NCBI GenBank assembly: GCA_959020715.1
Contig: CAUESV010000007.1
Location: 1-64,000, forward strand
DNA: 64,000 nucleotides
Reading direction: 5' to 3'
Origin: an uncultured Collinsella sp.
GTDB lineage: Bacteria > Actinomycetota > Coriobacteriia > Coriobacteriales > Coriobacteriaceae
Positions 24,279 through 32,072 of this stretch are shown one piece after another. The position numbers and the translations under genes are program-made. Position 1 is the first letter of the stretch. Each line of letters starts with the position of its first letter. The notes beneath the pieces were generated by a model. That model had not been told where the DNA came from and did not search any database. It worked only from the letters and a program-made list of their open reading frames with translations.

Positions 24279-26042
24279 CTAGTGCTTGCCGCCGTGGCTG
24301 TTGAGCCAGATATTGCGGCCCAGCATAAGCGCCAGCACCAGCGCGCTCACGTAGCCCATAAAGCCAATGACCGGGATACCAAACACAACCGGCTCGATGC
24401 GTGCGTAGTACACCACCGACGAACCGATAAACAGACCGGCGATCACAATTGCCATCGACATGCGGTCGATAATTCCGCCCAGCTGTCGCAGCGCCTTATC
24501 GCTGCTCATGATCTGCGTGTTCACCTTAAGCTGGCCGCGTGTGAGCATACGCGAAGCCAGCCCCAGGTACTCAGCCGCCTCGAGTGAGCCCTTCGCCGCG
24601 CGATAGCTGCTCGCGGCAAGATCGCGCCCCATGTCGCGCACGCGCGCATAGGCGCTTTTCTCGTTTTTGATGTGCGTCTGGATAATCTGGATCATGTTGA
24701 CGTTGGGCATGTACTCGGTCAGCAGGCCCTCGAGCGTCACCATGCCGCGCGCGAACATCGTCACCACGCTCGGCAGCTCAACATCGTTTTTGCGCGCCAG
24801 GTTTAGCAGCGAGGTCAAAAACTCGCCGATATCCAGATCCTTCAGGTCAAGGCCCGCAAAGTCAGCCACGATAAAGTCCAAATCGGACAAAAAGGCCGAA
24901 TGGTCGAGCTCAGCCGAGTCGCCACGCGTCACGGCGAAGCGCATGAGCGAATCCTTGAGCTTGGGCACGTCGCCCTCGGCCACGGCGAAAATCATGTCCT
25001 TTACGATACCGCGATCGTGGCTCGACATGCGTCCGACCATGCCCAAGTCGATAAAGTAAACGATGCCGTCCTTGAGAATGATGTTTCCAGCATGCGGGTC
25101 GGCATGGAAAAAGCCGTCGTCGAGCACCTGCGTCGAGTAGTCCTCGACAATCGCGGCACCGATCTTTTCCAAGTCATAGCCCTCGGCCACCAAGCGTTCA
25201 GGATCGGCGATCGAAATGCCGTCGACGTAGTCCATAACCACCACGTGCTCGGTGCACAGGTCCAGATAGGATTTAGGGCACGTCACGCCATGAACGCTCT
25301 TATGGAACTCGTAGAAGTCGTTGAGGTTCTTGGCCTCGGCCAAAAAGTTGGTCTCCTCGCGAAACGAGGTCCACAACTCCTCGACTACGCCGTGCAGATC
25401 AACGAATTGATCGGTGTTGACGAACTTGGAAACGATACGCACCACCGAGCGGATGATATCGATGTCCTGTGCCATAACCTGCTGCGCACCGGGGCGCTGC
25501 ACCTTGACGGCCACGTCCTCGCCCGTCACCAGACGAGCGCGGTGCACCTGCGCAAGCGATGCGCTACCAAGCGGATTGGGGTCGATCGCATCGAACATCT
25601 CCCCCAGGCGCAGGCCGTATTCTTCTTCCAGACAACTGAGTACGACCTCGTACGGCACCGGCTCCACGTCGGAGCGCAGACGACGCAGCTCGTCACAAAA
25701 ACGTTGCGGCAGAATCTCGGACCGGTTGGCCAGAATCTGCCCCATCTTGACGAACATGGGGCCGAGTTCCTCGAGCAGGCGGCGCAAACGAACCGGCGTG
25801 AGGTTATCCCACACGCGGTACTTTTTGACCAGGCGAACAATCTGCCCAATGCGTTCGCGACGACCCGCCGGCGTGAGCTGGTATTCCTCGTCCGGCGCCA
25901 TCGCGTCGGGCTCCTCGGGCACCATATCGACAGCGCGCGGCTTCTTGCGAGCGCCCGAGACGGCGGCGTCGACCTCATCGACAACCGCCGCCTCGTCACC
26001 CAGAGGATCTAGATTGTTGTAATCGGTGGTGGAATCTGCCAT
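24279..26042 (-). CDS. AarF/ABC1/UbiB-family atypical kinase
   Basis: 587 residues. UbiB-type proteins are atypical protein-kinase-like ATPases tied to lipid or quinone metabolism at membranes. Visible: an acidic N-terminal tail, the KxGQ signature FVKMGQILANR, the alanine-rich loop variant PLGSASLAQVHRA, the invariant lysine in VAVKVQRPG, catalytic HADPHAGN, metal-binding FIDLGMVG, and two C-terminal membrane segments (MAIVIAGLFIGSSVVYYA; GYVSALVLALMLG). The ribosome binding site is weak. It lies 8 bases after the small phasin-like gene, so the two are probably co-transcribed. The kinase target is unknown; whether this organism makes a quinone cannot be judged here. Confidence 0.9.
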   Translation of the reverse strand: MADSTTDYNNLDPLGDEAAVVDEVDAAVSGARKKPRAVDMVPEEPDAMAPDEEYQLTPAGRRERIGQIVRLVKKYRVWDNLTPVRLRRLLEELGPMFVKMGQILANRSEILPQRFCDELRRLRSDVEPVPYEVVLSCLEEEYGLRLGEMFDAIDPNPLGSASLAQVHRARLVTGEDVAVKVQRPGAQQVMAQDIDIIRSVVRIVSKFVNTDQFVDLHGVVEELWTSFREETNFLAEAKNLNDFYEFHKSVHGVTCPKSYLDLCTEHVVVMDYVDGISIADPERLVAEGYDLEKIGAAIVEDYSTQVLDDGFFHADPHAGNIILKDGIVYFIDLGMVGRMSSHDRGIVKDMIFAVAEGDVPKLKDSLMRFAVTRGDSAELDHSAFLSDLDFIVADFAGLDLKDLDIGEFLTSLLNLARKNDVELPSVVTMFARGMVTLEGLLTEYMPNVNMIQIIQTHIKNEKSAYARVRDMGRDLAASSYRAAKGSLEAAEYLGLASRMLTRGQLKVNTQIMSSDKALRQLGGIIDRMSMAIVIAGLFIGSSVVYYARIEPVVFGIPVIGFMGYVSALVLALMLGRNIWLNSHGGKH

Positions 26043-26050
26043 CTGCGCTG

Positions 26051-26467
26051 CTACTCGGCCTCTTCGGTGTCCTCTGCATCGTCGGGCTCAACGGACTCGA
26101 CGGGCACCGAGGTCACGTTGTCCTCGACCGAATCGACGATGTCGCGCACATGGGCCAGGAAGGCCGTGCGCTCGGGGGCGGTCATAACGCGGACGCGGGC
26201 AAGGATGAGCTCGTCGAGCACGCGCTGGGCCGCGGTCTCGCCCTGCATGCCCAAGCGCTCGGTCAGATCGGAGATGGTACCGCCGGCCTGCTCGAACATG
26301 TCGGACACACTGCGGGCGATATCGGGGGTGGCGGTGTCCTTGCGGACCTGCTCGCCTTTGGTGTTAAGGTCGTCGAGGACCTTCTTGCCGCCTTCGACAG
26401 CAACGGCGGCAGCGCCAAAGCCCACGTTAATGGCGCCGTTAACAAGCTGATCGAGTTTCATAACCAT
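26051..26467 (-). CDS. Phasin-like small helical protein paired with AarF
   Basis: 138 residues, mostly amphipathic helix with no membrane segment. It begins MVMKLDQLVNGAINVGFGAA, has coiled-coil-like middle sections (VLDDLNTKGEQVRKD, SVSDMFEQAGGTISDLTERLG) and ends in a Glu/Asp-rich tail (EPDDAEDTEEAE). This pattern is like phasin-type granule or membrane-associated proteins often found next to aarF genes; homology is by pattern only. GGAG lies 6 bases before ATG 26467. The 8-base gap to aarF implies translational coupling. Its likely role is a partner or regulator of the kinase. Confidence 0.7.
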   Translation of the reverse strand: MVMKLDQLVNGAINVGFGAAAVAVEGGKKVLDDLNTKGEQVRKDTATPDIARSVSDMFEQAGGTISDLTERLGMQGETAAQRVLDELILARVRVMTAPERTAFLAHVRDIVDSVEDNVTSVPVESVEPDDAEDTEEAE

Positions 26468-26566
26468 GGTTGTCTCCAATCACAAACAACTGCATTGGCG
26501 TTCTTGTACCCAAGATTGAGTGAAAGCGACAAAGCGTTTTAGCGCTATTCGATCGACGGGAAATCC

Positions 26567-28090
26567 CTACCTCACGTTGTCGTTCATCGCGAAAGAGTTC
26601 TTCATGGCGCAGCTCGTGGTGTAGAGCACCTTGCCCAGCAGGGCATCGGTCTCCACGCGAACACGCTCGGCAAAGGCCTCGTTGGCGCGTGCAAGCTCGG
26701 CAGGCACCTCGGCCTCGGGCAGAGCGGCTACGGCAGCGTCGACGTCATGGATCTGCTTGTGGCCCATGCCACCGACCTTCTCCTGATAATCCTCGACCGC
26801 GCGGCCGCACTCATGGAAACGGACGTCAGCCAGGACGCCGATCAGGCGGTTGGCCCAGTAGAAGTTTTCGGACGTTACGCGAGCCTGCGTGTCGGCATAG
26901 TACTCGGGCATGGTCTCGACGTTGGCGTACAGCGGAACCAGCGCGTTAAACGAGTTGGAACCAAAGGCCATCCACTGCACGGCGCGATACGCCGGCTGCG
27001 CATAGGGGCGCAGCTGCAACACGGCGAGCTGGCTGTTGCGATTGATGCCGATGGGGCGATAGGCGCCACGCGTAGCGGGCGTGCCCTTGCTGCCGTAGCA
27101 GTCGTACTCCGTGCCCTGGTAGTGGCTCGAAAGCACGTACTTGATGTCCTCGATGGTCACCTTACGCTCGGGCACGCGGCTCCAGGGGATATCGTCGCTC
27201 TCGGGCGTGTAGTCGGCCTCGGGACCATCCCACACATCGCTGGGGTTGAGGCAGCGCTGCATGTACCAGGCGCGCGGCGTGTTGTAAACGTGGTCGCTGT
27301 CGCTGTGCGAGCCAAAGACCTCGCGCGGGTTAAAGACCGCGGCAGAACCGTCGCCCTCGACGCCCAGCGTCAGGTCCAGATGCCACTCGGCCATCCAGGC
27401 GCGCAGGTCGGCGGAGCACATGTGGTCGGCCTGGGCGCCCTCGGCGTCATCCAGGTCAAAGCTGTCGATACCCAGCTGGTTGGGCATGGTCACGTAGGCA
27501 TCGTCAGGCACGCGCTTGGCGATCCAGTGGTGACCACCGATGGTCTCGAGCCACCAGATCTCGTCCACATCACTAAAGGCGATGCCGTTGTTCTCGTAGG
27601 TGCCGTAGCGCTCGAGCAGGTCGCCCAGGATACGAACGCCGTCGCGGGCGGACTTAGCGTACGGCAGGACCAGGGTCACCATGTCCTCCTCGCCCAGGCC
27701 ACCAGGCTGCGCCGGCACATAGCCGTCCTCACCCTCGTTGCCCTTGGCGGGCACATAGTCCACGAGCGGATCGGCACCGCGGACGCGCTCGTTGGTGGTG
27801 AGCGTCTCGGTTGCGGACATGCCAACATTGAGCTCGTTGAATCCGGCCTCGGCCCAGATGCCGTGGCCCAGGACAACATCGGGGACACTCGTGTAGCGCA
27901 TGGGGTTATCGGGCAGCTCAACGGTCAGGTGACTCAGGACGCTCGTGTAGACGCGCGGCTGCTCGTCGGGATGTACCACGCGCATACGCTTGGGCTCAAA
28001 CACCCCGTTGGACGAGTCCTCGTTACGCGCGACAAGCGTCGACCCGTCGTAGCTCGCGTTCTTACCGACCAGAATCGTTGTGCACGGCAT
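26567..28090 (-). CDS. C69-family dipeptidase
   Basis: 507 residues of the PepD/C69 Ntn-hydrolase family, which cleaves dipeptides in the cytoplasm. The nucleophile is the Cys near the N terminus, in MPCTTILVGKNASYDGSTLVARNEDS. Other family blocks are GFNELNVGMSATET, NNGIAFSDVDEIWWLETIGGHHW, and MCSADLRAWMAEW. AAGGAGG 6 bases upstream fixes ATG 28090; an ATG 6 bases earlier would be too close to it. No secretion signal is visible. It appears monocistronic. Confidence 0.9.
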   Translation of the reverse strand: MPCTTILVGKNASYDGSTLVARNEDSSNGVFEPKRMRVVHPDEQPRVYTSVLSHLTVELPDNPMRYTSVPDVVLGHGIWAEAGFNELNVGMSATETLTTNERVRGADPLVDYVPAKGNEGEDGYVPAQPGGLGEEDMVTLVLPYAKSARDGVRILGDLLERYGTYENNGIAFSDVDEIWWLETIGGHHWIAKRVPDDAYVTMPNQLGIDSFDLDDAEGAQADHMCSADLRAWMAEWHLDLTLGVEGDGSAAVFNPREVFGSHSDSDHVYNTPRAWYMQRCLNPSDVWDGPEADYTPESDDIPWSRVPERKVTIEDIKYVLSSHYQGTEYDCYGSKGTPATRGAYRPIGINRNSQLAVLQLRPYAQPAYRAVQWMAFGSNSFNALVPLYANVETMPEYYADTQARVTSENFYWANRLIGVLADVRFHECGRAVEDYQEKVGGMGHKQIHDVDAAVAALPEAEVPAELARANEAFAERVRVETDALLGKVLYTTSCAMKNSFAMNDNVR

Positions 28091-28189
28091 GCGCATCCTC
28101 CTTGAGCGAAGAAATCAAACGGCAACAGTGTATCGCTTCGACCCAAAAAGGGCGAAACCGCGACCCTTCGAGACCCCCTCGGAACCCCT

Positions 28190-28419
28190 GTGGTCAAAAA
28201 ATGCCAAATATGAGTACTGTCACCAATTTAGTAGCAGCAAATTTCCTTGTAATGAGTGCCGGAAATCCCTATTTGTCCAAAAGCGAGGCAGCGTTATTCC
28301 CCATAGGTTCAATAAAATGGGCTTCCTAACGAGAATGAATATCGTTAGGAAGCCCAAAAGACGTAAAACATATATGACTATCTTGGCAACAGTACTCATA
28401 TTTGGCGCTTTTTGACCAC
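28190..28419. repeat. 230-bp palindromic element with terminal inverted repeats
   Basis: The 31-base ends (28190-28220 and 28389-28419) are inverted copies of each other with 2 mismatches, and the similarity extends inward, imperfectly, to about 43 bases. Inside lies a perfect 14-bp hairpin (28319-28332 with 28342-28355). There is no open frame of note. It looks like a MITE-like or REP-like non-autonomous repeat. On minus the central hairpin is followed by ATTTTATT, so it may also terminate the folD operon. No clear target-site duplication is visible. The rest of the 28091-28456 gap holds only the dipeptidase upstream region. Confidence 0.7.
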
Positions 28420-28456
28420 GTGGTATATGGCTAACCCCTCAAACAGCCCAAAACGC

Positions 28457-29311
28457 CTATTTCGATGCGCGCTCCGCCGCCTCAATCACGTGTTTGGCGA
28501 GAATTGCGGTGGTCACAGCCCCCACGCCGCCCGGCACGGGTGTGATGGCGCCAACGATCGGTTCCGCAGCATCAAAATCCACGTCGCCGACCAGTTTTCC
28601 GGCAGCCCCGTCCCAATTAATGCCAACATCGATGATCGTCTGGCCCTCGCGAACCGCATCCGCGCCAATCGTGCGCGCGCGTCCAACCGCGGCAACAACA
28701 ATGTCGGCAGAACAGCACTCGGCGGCAAGATCGCGCGTATGCGTATGGCACGTCGTCACGGTTGCGTTGCGCGCCGTAAGCATGGCGGCAACGGGGCGGC
28801 CAATTACCAGTGAGCGTCCGACCACGGCAACTTTGGCGCCGTCCAGCTCAACGCCGTAATGATCCAGCAAAGCAAGCACGGCTTCAGCTGTGCAGGGGGC
28901 AAAACCCTCGCCGCGCCCCGAAAGCGTGGTGAGCAGCGAAGCCGGCGTCATGGAGTCAACGTCCTTGGCGAGATCGAGCGCTGCGGCGACGGCGTTCTCG
29001 TCAAGGCCGGCGGGCAGCGGGCGAAACATCAGACAGCCATGAACAGCCGAGTCGGCATTGATGTCCTCGATGGCCGTCAACAGCTCGTCTTGCGAAACAC
29101 CGGCAGGAAGCAACACGCGACGCGCCTCGATGCCAACCTTTTCGCAGCGTTTAAGGGCGCCGCGCTCGTAGGATAGGTCGTCCTCGCGTTCACCCACACG
29201 CACGATAGCAAGCGTCGGAACAACACCGCGTTCGCGCAGCGCAGCGCAGCGGGCAGCGAGCTCCTCAGTCAAAGCGCGGGCGACGGGAGCACCCTTCAGT
29301 AGCTCAGCCAT
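28457..29311 (-). CDS. folD: FolD-like methylenetetrahydrofolate dehydrogenase, catalytic Lys and Gln replaced
   Basis: 284 residues. FolD normally oxidises 5,10-methylene-THF and also hydrolyses methenyl-THF. The Rossmann part is well kept (VAVVGRSLVIGRPVA, ADIVVAAVGRA, IIDVGIN, ITPVPGGVGAVTTAIL). In the folate half the YVxxK motif reads YERGA, so the catalytic lysine is Ala52, and the QLPLP motif reads FRPLP, so Gln is Phe96; KDVDG is KDVDS with the Asp kept. Loss of that Lys is expected to abolish cyclohydrolase activity. The next upstream gene encodes a separate cyclohydrolase (FchA), 2 bases away. Start 29311 follows GAGGGG by 6 bases. Probably a dehydrogenase-only enzyme. Confidence 0.87.
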   Translation of the reverse strand: MAELLKGAPVARALTEELAARCAALRERGVVPTLAIVRVGEREDDLSYERGALKRCEKVGIEARRVLLPAGVSQDELLTAIEDINADSAVHGCLMFRPLPAGLDENAVAAALDLAKDVDSMTPASLLTTLSGRGEGFAPCTAEAVLALLDHYGVELDGAKVAVVGRSLVIGRPVAAMLTARNATVTTCHTHTRDLAAECCSADIVVAAVGRARTIGADAVREGQTIIDVGINWDGAAGKLVGDVDFDAAEPIVGAITPVPGGVGAVTTAILAKHVIEAAERASK

Positions 29312-29313
29312 GG

Positions 29314-29946
29314 CTATCCCCTCTTTCTTGCAGCGTCGGCGGCACGGCGCGCCAGCGCATCGGCGCGCGGCAGCCATGTGTCGAGCAACTCATCACACGC
29401 CGTCTCGAGCTCCTCGGCGCGCGCCCGATCCTTCATGGACGTGGTATTGGCAAAGAGCGTCAGACTCGCGCCCTGCATGGCGGCACGGCAGAACACGGCG
29501 CCACAGGCCACATCGGACAGCAGCTGGCGCGATCCCTTGTCAGCCATATCCTCGAGCAACGCCAGCGCACGACCGCACGCATCCATGATGCGATACGGCG
29601 GTATGGCGGCAACATGCAGCGCATCTTGAATCGCAGCCGTTCGAGCAGGGTCCTCACGCGAAACACCATACGCCGCCGACACCTGCCCGTAGGCACGAAC
29701 GTCCTCGGCGACCAAGTCGACAAGTTCCTGAGCCAATTCATCCGCCTGGGCAAACGCGCGCGTCAAGTCGTCCGCGCGATCGGCAAGCGCGGGGTTCGTC
29801 GCGCCATAGCGAGCAACCATCCCGCACAGCGAGGCGCCCAGTGCGCCCACAAACGCACTGGCGCTGCCGCCGCCGGGAACGGGCTCGCGCGCAGCCAGCG
29901 CCTCGGCAAAACCACGACAGGTTTTATCCATCATCTCTTGGCTCAT
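29314..29946 (-). CDS. fchA: Methenyltetrahydrofolate cyclohydrolase / formimino-THF cyclodeaminase family
   Basis: 210 residues, an all-helical FTCD_C-type protein. The N-terminal folate-binding turn EPVPGGGSASAFVGALGASL is the family hallmark; also visible are LVAEDVRAYGQVSAAYG, AAIPPYRIMDACGRALALL and SDVACGAVFCRAAMQGA. It would interconvert methenyl-THF and formyl-THF. AAGGTG 7 bases before ATG 29946 fixes the start. It is 2 bases upstream of the FolD-like gene, and formate-THF ligase is elsewhere in the window, completing the formate-to-methylene-THF branch. Cyclohydrolase function fits best given the partner; cyclodeaminase cannot be excluded. Confidence 0.88.
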   Translation of the reverse strand: MSQEMMDKTCRGFAEALAAREPVPGGGSASAFVGALGASLCGMVARYGATNPALADRADDLTRAFAQADELAQELVDLVAEDVRAYGQVSAAYGVSREDPARTAAIQDALHVAAIPPYRIMDACGRALALLEDMADKGSRQLLSDVACGAVFCRAAMQGASLTLFANTTSMKDRARAEELETACDELLDTWLPRADALARRAADAARKRG

Positions 29947-30332
29947 ACGCATGCACCTTCAAGTCATATACATCGGTCGGACGGCGACTGCCTGCCGACT
30001 GTATCGATCACATAATGGTGCTAAGTCTAGCCCATAAGCACACGGGCGTCAGCGTACCTGGCCATCGCTGATTTCTATGGCACGCGATAGGCGGCGGCAA
30101 CGCAAGCATGGGACACATGGCCCACCTTTCGAGACTCTCTGGCAGCACAAACCGGGGCATATCTATAAATAAGGAGCCCGTTGGGGCACGGCTGCGCAAC
30201 GACCACAAACCACGAAAGGATGCATTAACGTACTCATACAACCCACGCACAAAGACATCCGCCGCAAACGGAAACAACGCCCCAACAACATGCGGCGCCA
30301 TGATGTCACTAACAGACAAGGAGGACGCCACC
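29947..30332 (+). promoter_or_regulatory. Upstream region of first lipoprotein gene
   Basis: A 386-bp gap. It holds a 17-bp motif ATGGGACACATGGCCCA at 30108-30124 that recurs exactly at 31083-31099, upstream of the paralogous second lipoprotein gene, both followed by a looser C-C-T...CGAG match. A TATAAA at 30164-30169 is a plausible -10. An open frame through this region in phase with the lipoprotein lacks a signal sequence and is not credible as an N-terminal extension. Confidence 0.5.
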
Positions 30333-30932
30333 ATGATGAAAAAGACCCTATCGATCCTTTCCCTTTGCATCGCCCTCTTTGCCGCGCTCGCCCTTGTGGG
30401 CTGCGGCGGGAGCGCATCGGGCGGCGGCAGCGCCCCCAAGAGCGAGAGCAAGGAAAAGGCCCCCGTCGCCAAGAAGACCGACTACATCTGGTTTAAGGTC
30501 GAGATGCCCGAGGGCGTCGGCGTAAGCGACTCTGCCGGCAAGAATGCCGACAGGGTCCAGCTCACCTTCCCCGAAGACGAGAACGCCTCGGCCGATCGCT
30601 TTATCCCCGTTTGGAAAAAAGCGCTGACGGCCGAGGAATCCCACGCCGACCAGGCGGAAAAGAAGGGGGATACGTTCCAGTGGAAGGATGGCGGGTCCGT
30701 CGAGTATAACGGCAGGACGTGGCTCGTCGGAACATACGAGGACAACAGCGGCATCTCAACCATGCTTTTTACCGATGTTGAGCCGGGAAGCGTCTACGTC
30801 CTCATCTCGAACTTCGACCAGCACAAGAAAGAAGCCGTGGCACTCCTCAACTCCATCGAGTTCCCCGATGACATGGAAGAGGCAGTTTCCGAGGCACGCG
30901 AAGTCGAGATTTCGAGCATCGAGATCAAGTAA
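30333..30932 (+). CDS. Lipoprotein, first of tandem pair
   Basis: 199 residues with a type II signal peptide: MMKKTLSILSLCIALFAALA, then lipobox LVGC with lipidated Cys24. A Ser/Gly linker is followed by a domain of about 160 residues (DYIWFKVEMPEGV, LTFPEDENAS, YNGRTWLVGTYEDNSG, LFTDVEPGSVYVLIS, LLNSIEF) ending in an acidic amphipathic helix. The mature domain should face the outside of the membrane. No recognised family. AAGGAGG is 8 bases before ATG 30333. A paralogue with an identical layout lies 240 bases downstream, and a terminator separates them. Confidence 0.85.
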   Translation: MMKKTLSILSLCIALFAALALVGCGGSASGGGSAPKSESKEKAPVAKKTDYIWFKVEMPEGVGVSDSAGKNADRVQLTFPEDENASADRFIPVWKKALTAEESHADQAEKKGDTFQWKDGGSVEYNGRTWLVGTYEDNSGISTMLFTDVEPGSVYVLISNFDQHKKEAVALLNSIEFPDDMEEAVSEAREVEISSIEIK

Positions 30933-31001
30933 CGGGACACCCGCACGCGCCTACGCGCACCCGCGCACATGCGCCCCATTAAAACAACGGGCGCCCAACC
31001 C

Positions 31002-31036
31002 GGGGAGGGCCGACAGCACCAGCCCTCCCCTCTTTT
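31002..31036 (+). terminator. Rho-independent terminator
   Basis: GGGGAGGGC (31002-31010) pairs with GCCCTCCCC (31022-31030), then TCTTTT. A similar hairpin follows the second lipoprotein copy at 31840. Confidence 0.85.
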
Positions 31037-31082
31037 GCGCCCGAACATATTGCCACTTAACGGCGCAAATCCGGCCCTCAGA

Positions 31083-31109
31083 ATGGGACACATGGCCCAT
31101 CCTAGCGAG
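31083..31109 (+). promoter_or_regulatory. Second copy of shared upstream motif
   Basis: ATGGGACACATGGCCCA (31083-31099) is identical to 30108-30124 and ends in a similar TCCTAGCGAG. TGGG/CCCA ends make it partly palindromic. It lies 75-90 bases before the second lipoprotein start, close to a possible -10 (TACAGT, 31121-31126). Probably a duplicated promoter or operator element. Confidence 0.45.
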
Positions 31110-31173
31110 CCGTCCACGCGTACAGTAAAGACAGGTAATCCATGGGCGGTTACAGATCGAGGAGGACACGACC

Positions 31174-31767
31174 ATGAAAAAGAAGGCCTTTGCGATTCTC
31201 ACCCTCTGCATCAGTCTCTTTGCCGCAGTTGCCCTGGTGGGCTGCGGTGGCAGCGGCGACGCTACCGGAAGTGGCGGTGGCGGCGGGGCAGAAAAGCCAG
31301 CCGTGGATATGAGGACCGACTTCATTTGGTTTAAGGTCGAGGTTCCCGAGGGCGTCTAGATTACCGACGTTGCCGGCGACACCGCCGACAGGGCCCAGTT
31401 TAAGTTCACCGAGAGCGAGCACGCCAGCGATCGCTTCATCCCCGTCTTCGATCCTGACAAGAACGCCGACGAGCTGTTCGACTACGAGGCAAAGTGGAAT
31501 GCCAGCTTTGAGTGGACCGAGAATGACCCCGTCAAGTACAACGGCAAGACTTGGCGCAACGCTTCCTATACACACTCGGGCGGCGTAACGACCGAATACT
31601 TCACCGACGTTGACGGCGGCGGTGTGTATGTGCGTATCGACAACGTCGAGGAGCACAAGGACGCCGTCGAGACCATGATGAAGTCTCTGGAATTTGCCGA
31701 CGACATCGCCGAGGCCAAGACCGAGGCCATGGACGTCAAGCTCGACGATATCGAGATCAAGCGCTAA
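31174..31767 (+). pseudogene. Second tandem lipoprotein interrupted by an in-frame TAG
   Basis: The frame begins with a signal peptide and lipobox matching the first copy (MKKKAFAILTLCISLFAAVA then LVGC, Cys24) and the same FIWFKVEVPEGV segment. Codon 62 (31357-31359) is TAG, exactly where the first copy reads on in GVGVSD. After it the frame stays open for 135 codons to TAA 31765-31767 and stays homologous (TADRAQFKFTESEHAS, YNGKTWRNASY, YFTDVDGGGVYVRI, SLEFADD, DDIEIKR). A single nonsense change in an otherwise intact gene means recent inactivation, suppression or a sequencing error. As read, only a 61-residue lipopeptide would be made. Confidence 0.85.
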
Positions 31768-31839
31768 GCGACTGGCGAGCGCAACGGGAAACACGGTCGC
31801 AGTGCAAACAAGCGACGGTACCCCAGCGCTTCGTACCCA

Positions 31840-31871
31840 GGGAGGGCCGGTAAACCGACCCTCCCTTTCTT
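31840..31871 (+). terminator. Rho-independent terminator
   Basis: GGGAGGG (31840-31846) pairs with CCCTCCC (31859-31865), followed by TTTCTT. It ends the second lipoprotein gene. The remainder of the 31768-32072 gap shows no gene. Confidence 0.8.
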
Positions 31872-32072
31872 ATGCCTGTAGCCGACGAACGCGAGGATGC
31901 CGGACGCCGGAACCGCCCCAAATGTGGCAACAGTACGAAAACGACAAACACCCCAACACGTCCGCCCACCGATTTATTGCGCCGCGCAGACAATTAAACC
32001 AGCATCTTTAAACATCTGGGCAGTATAGTGACCAAAACTATCGCATAACCGCACTCTGCGAATGGAGAAGTT

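Noticed and set aside
30108..30332. N-terminal extension of the first lipoprotein
   Set aside because: It would bury the signal peptide and the strong AAGGAGG site; the apparent similarity to sequence before the second copy reflects the shared DNA motif.
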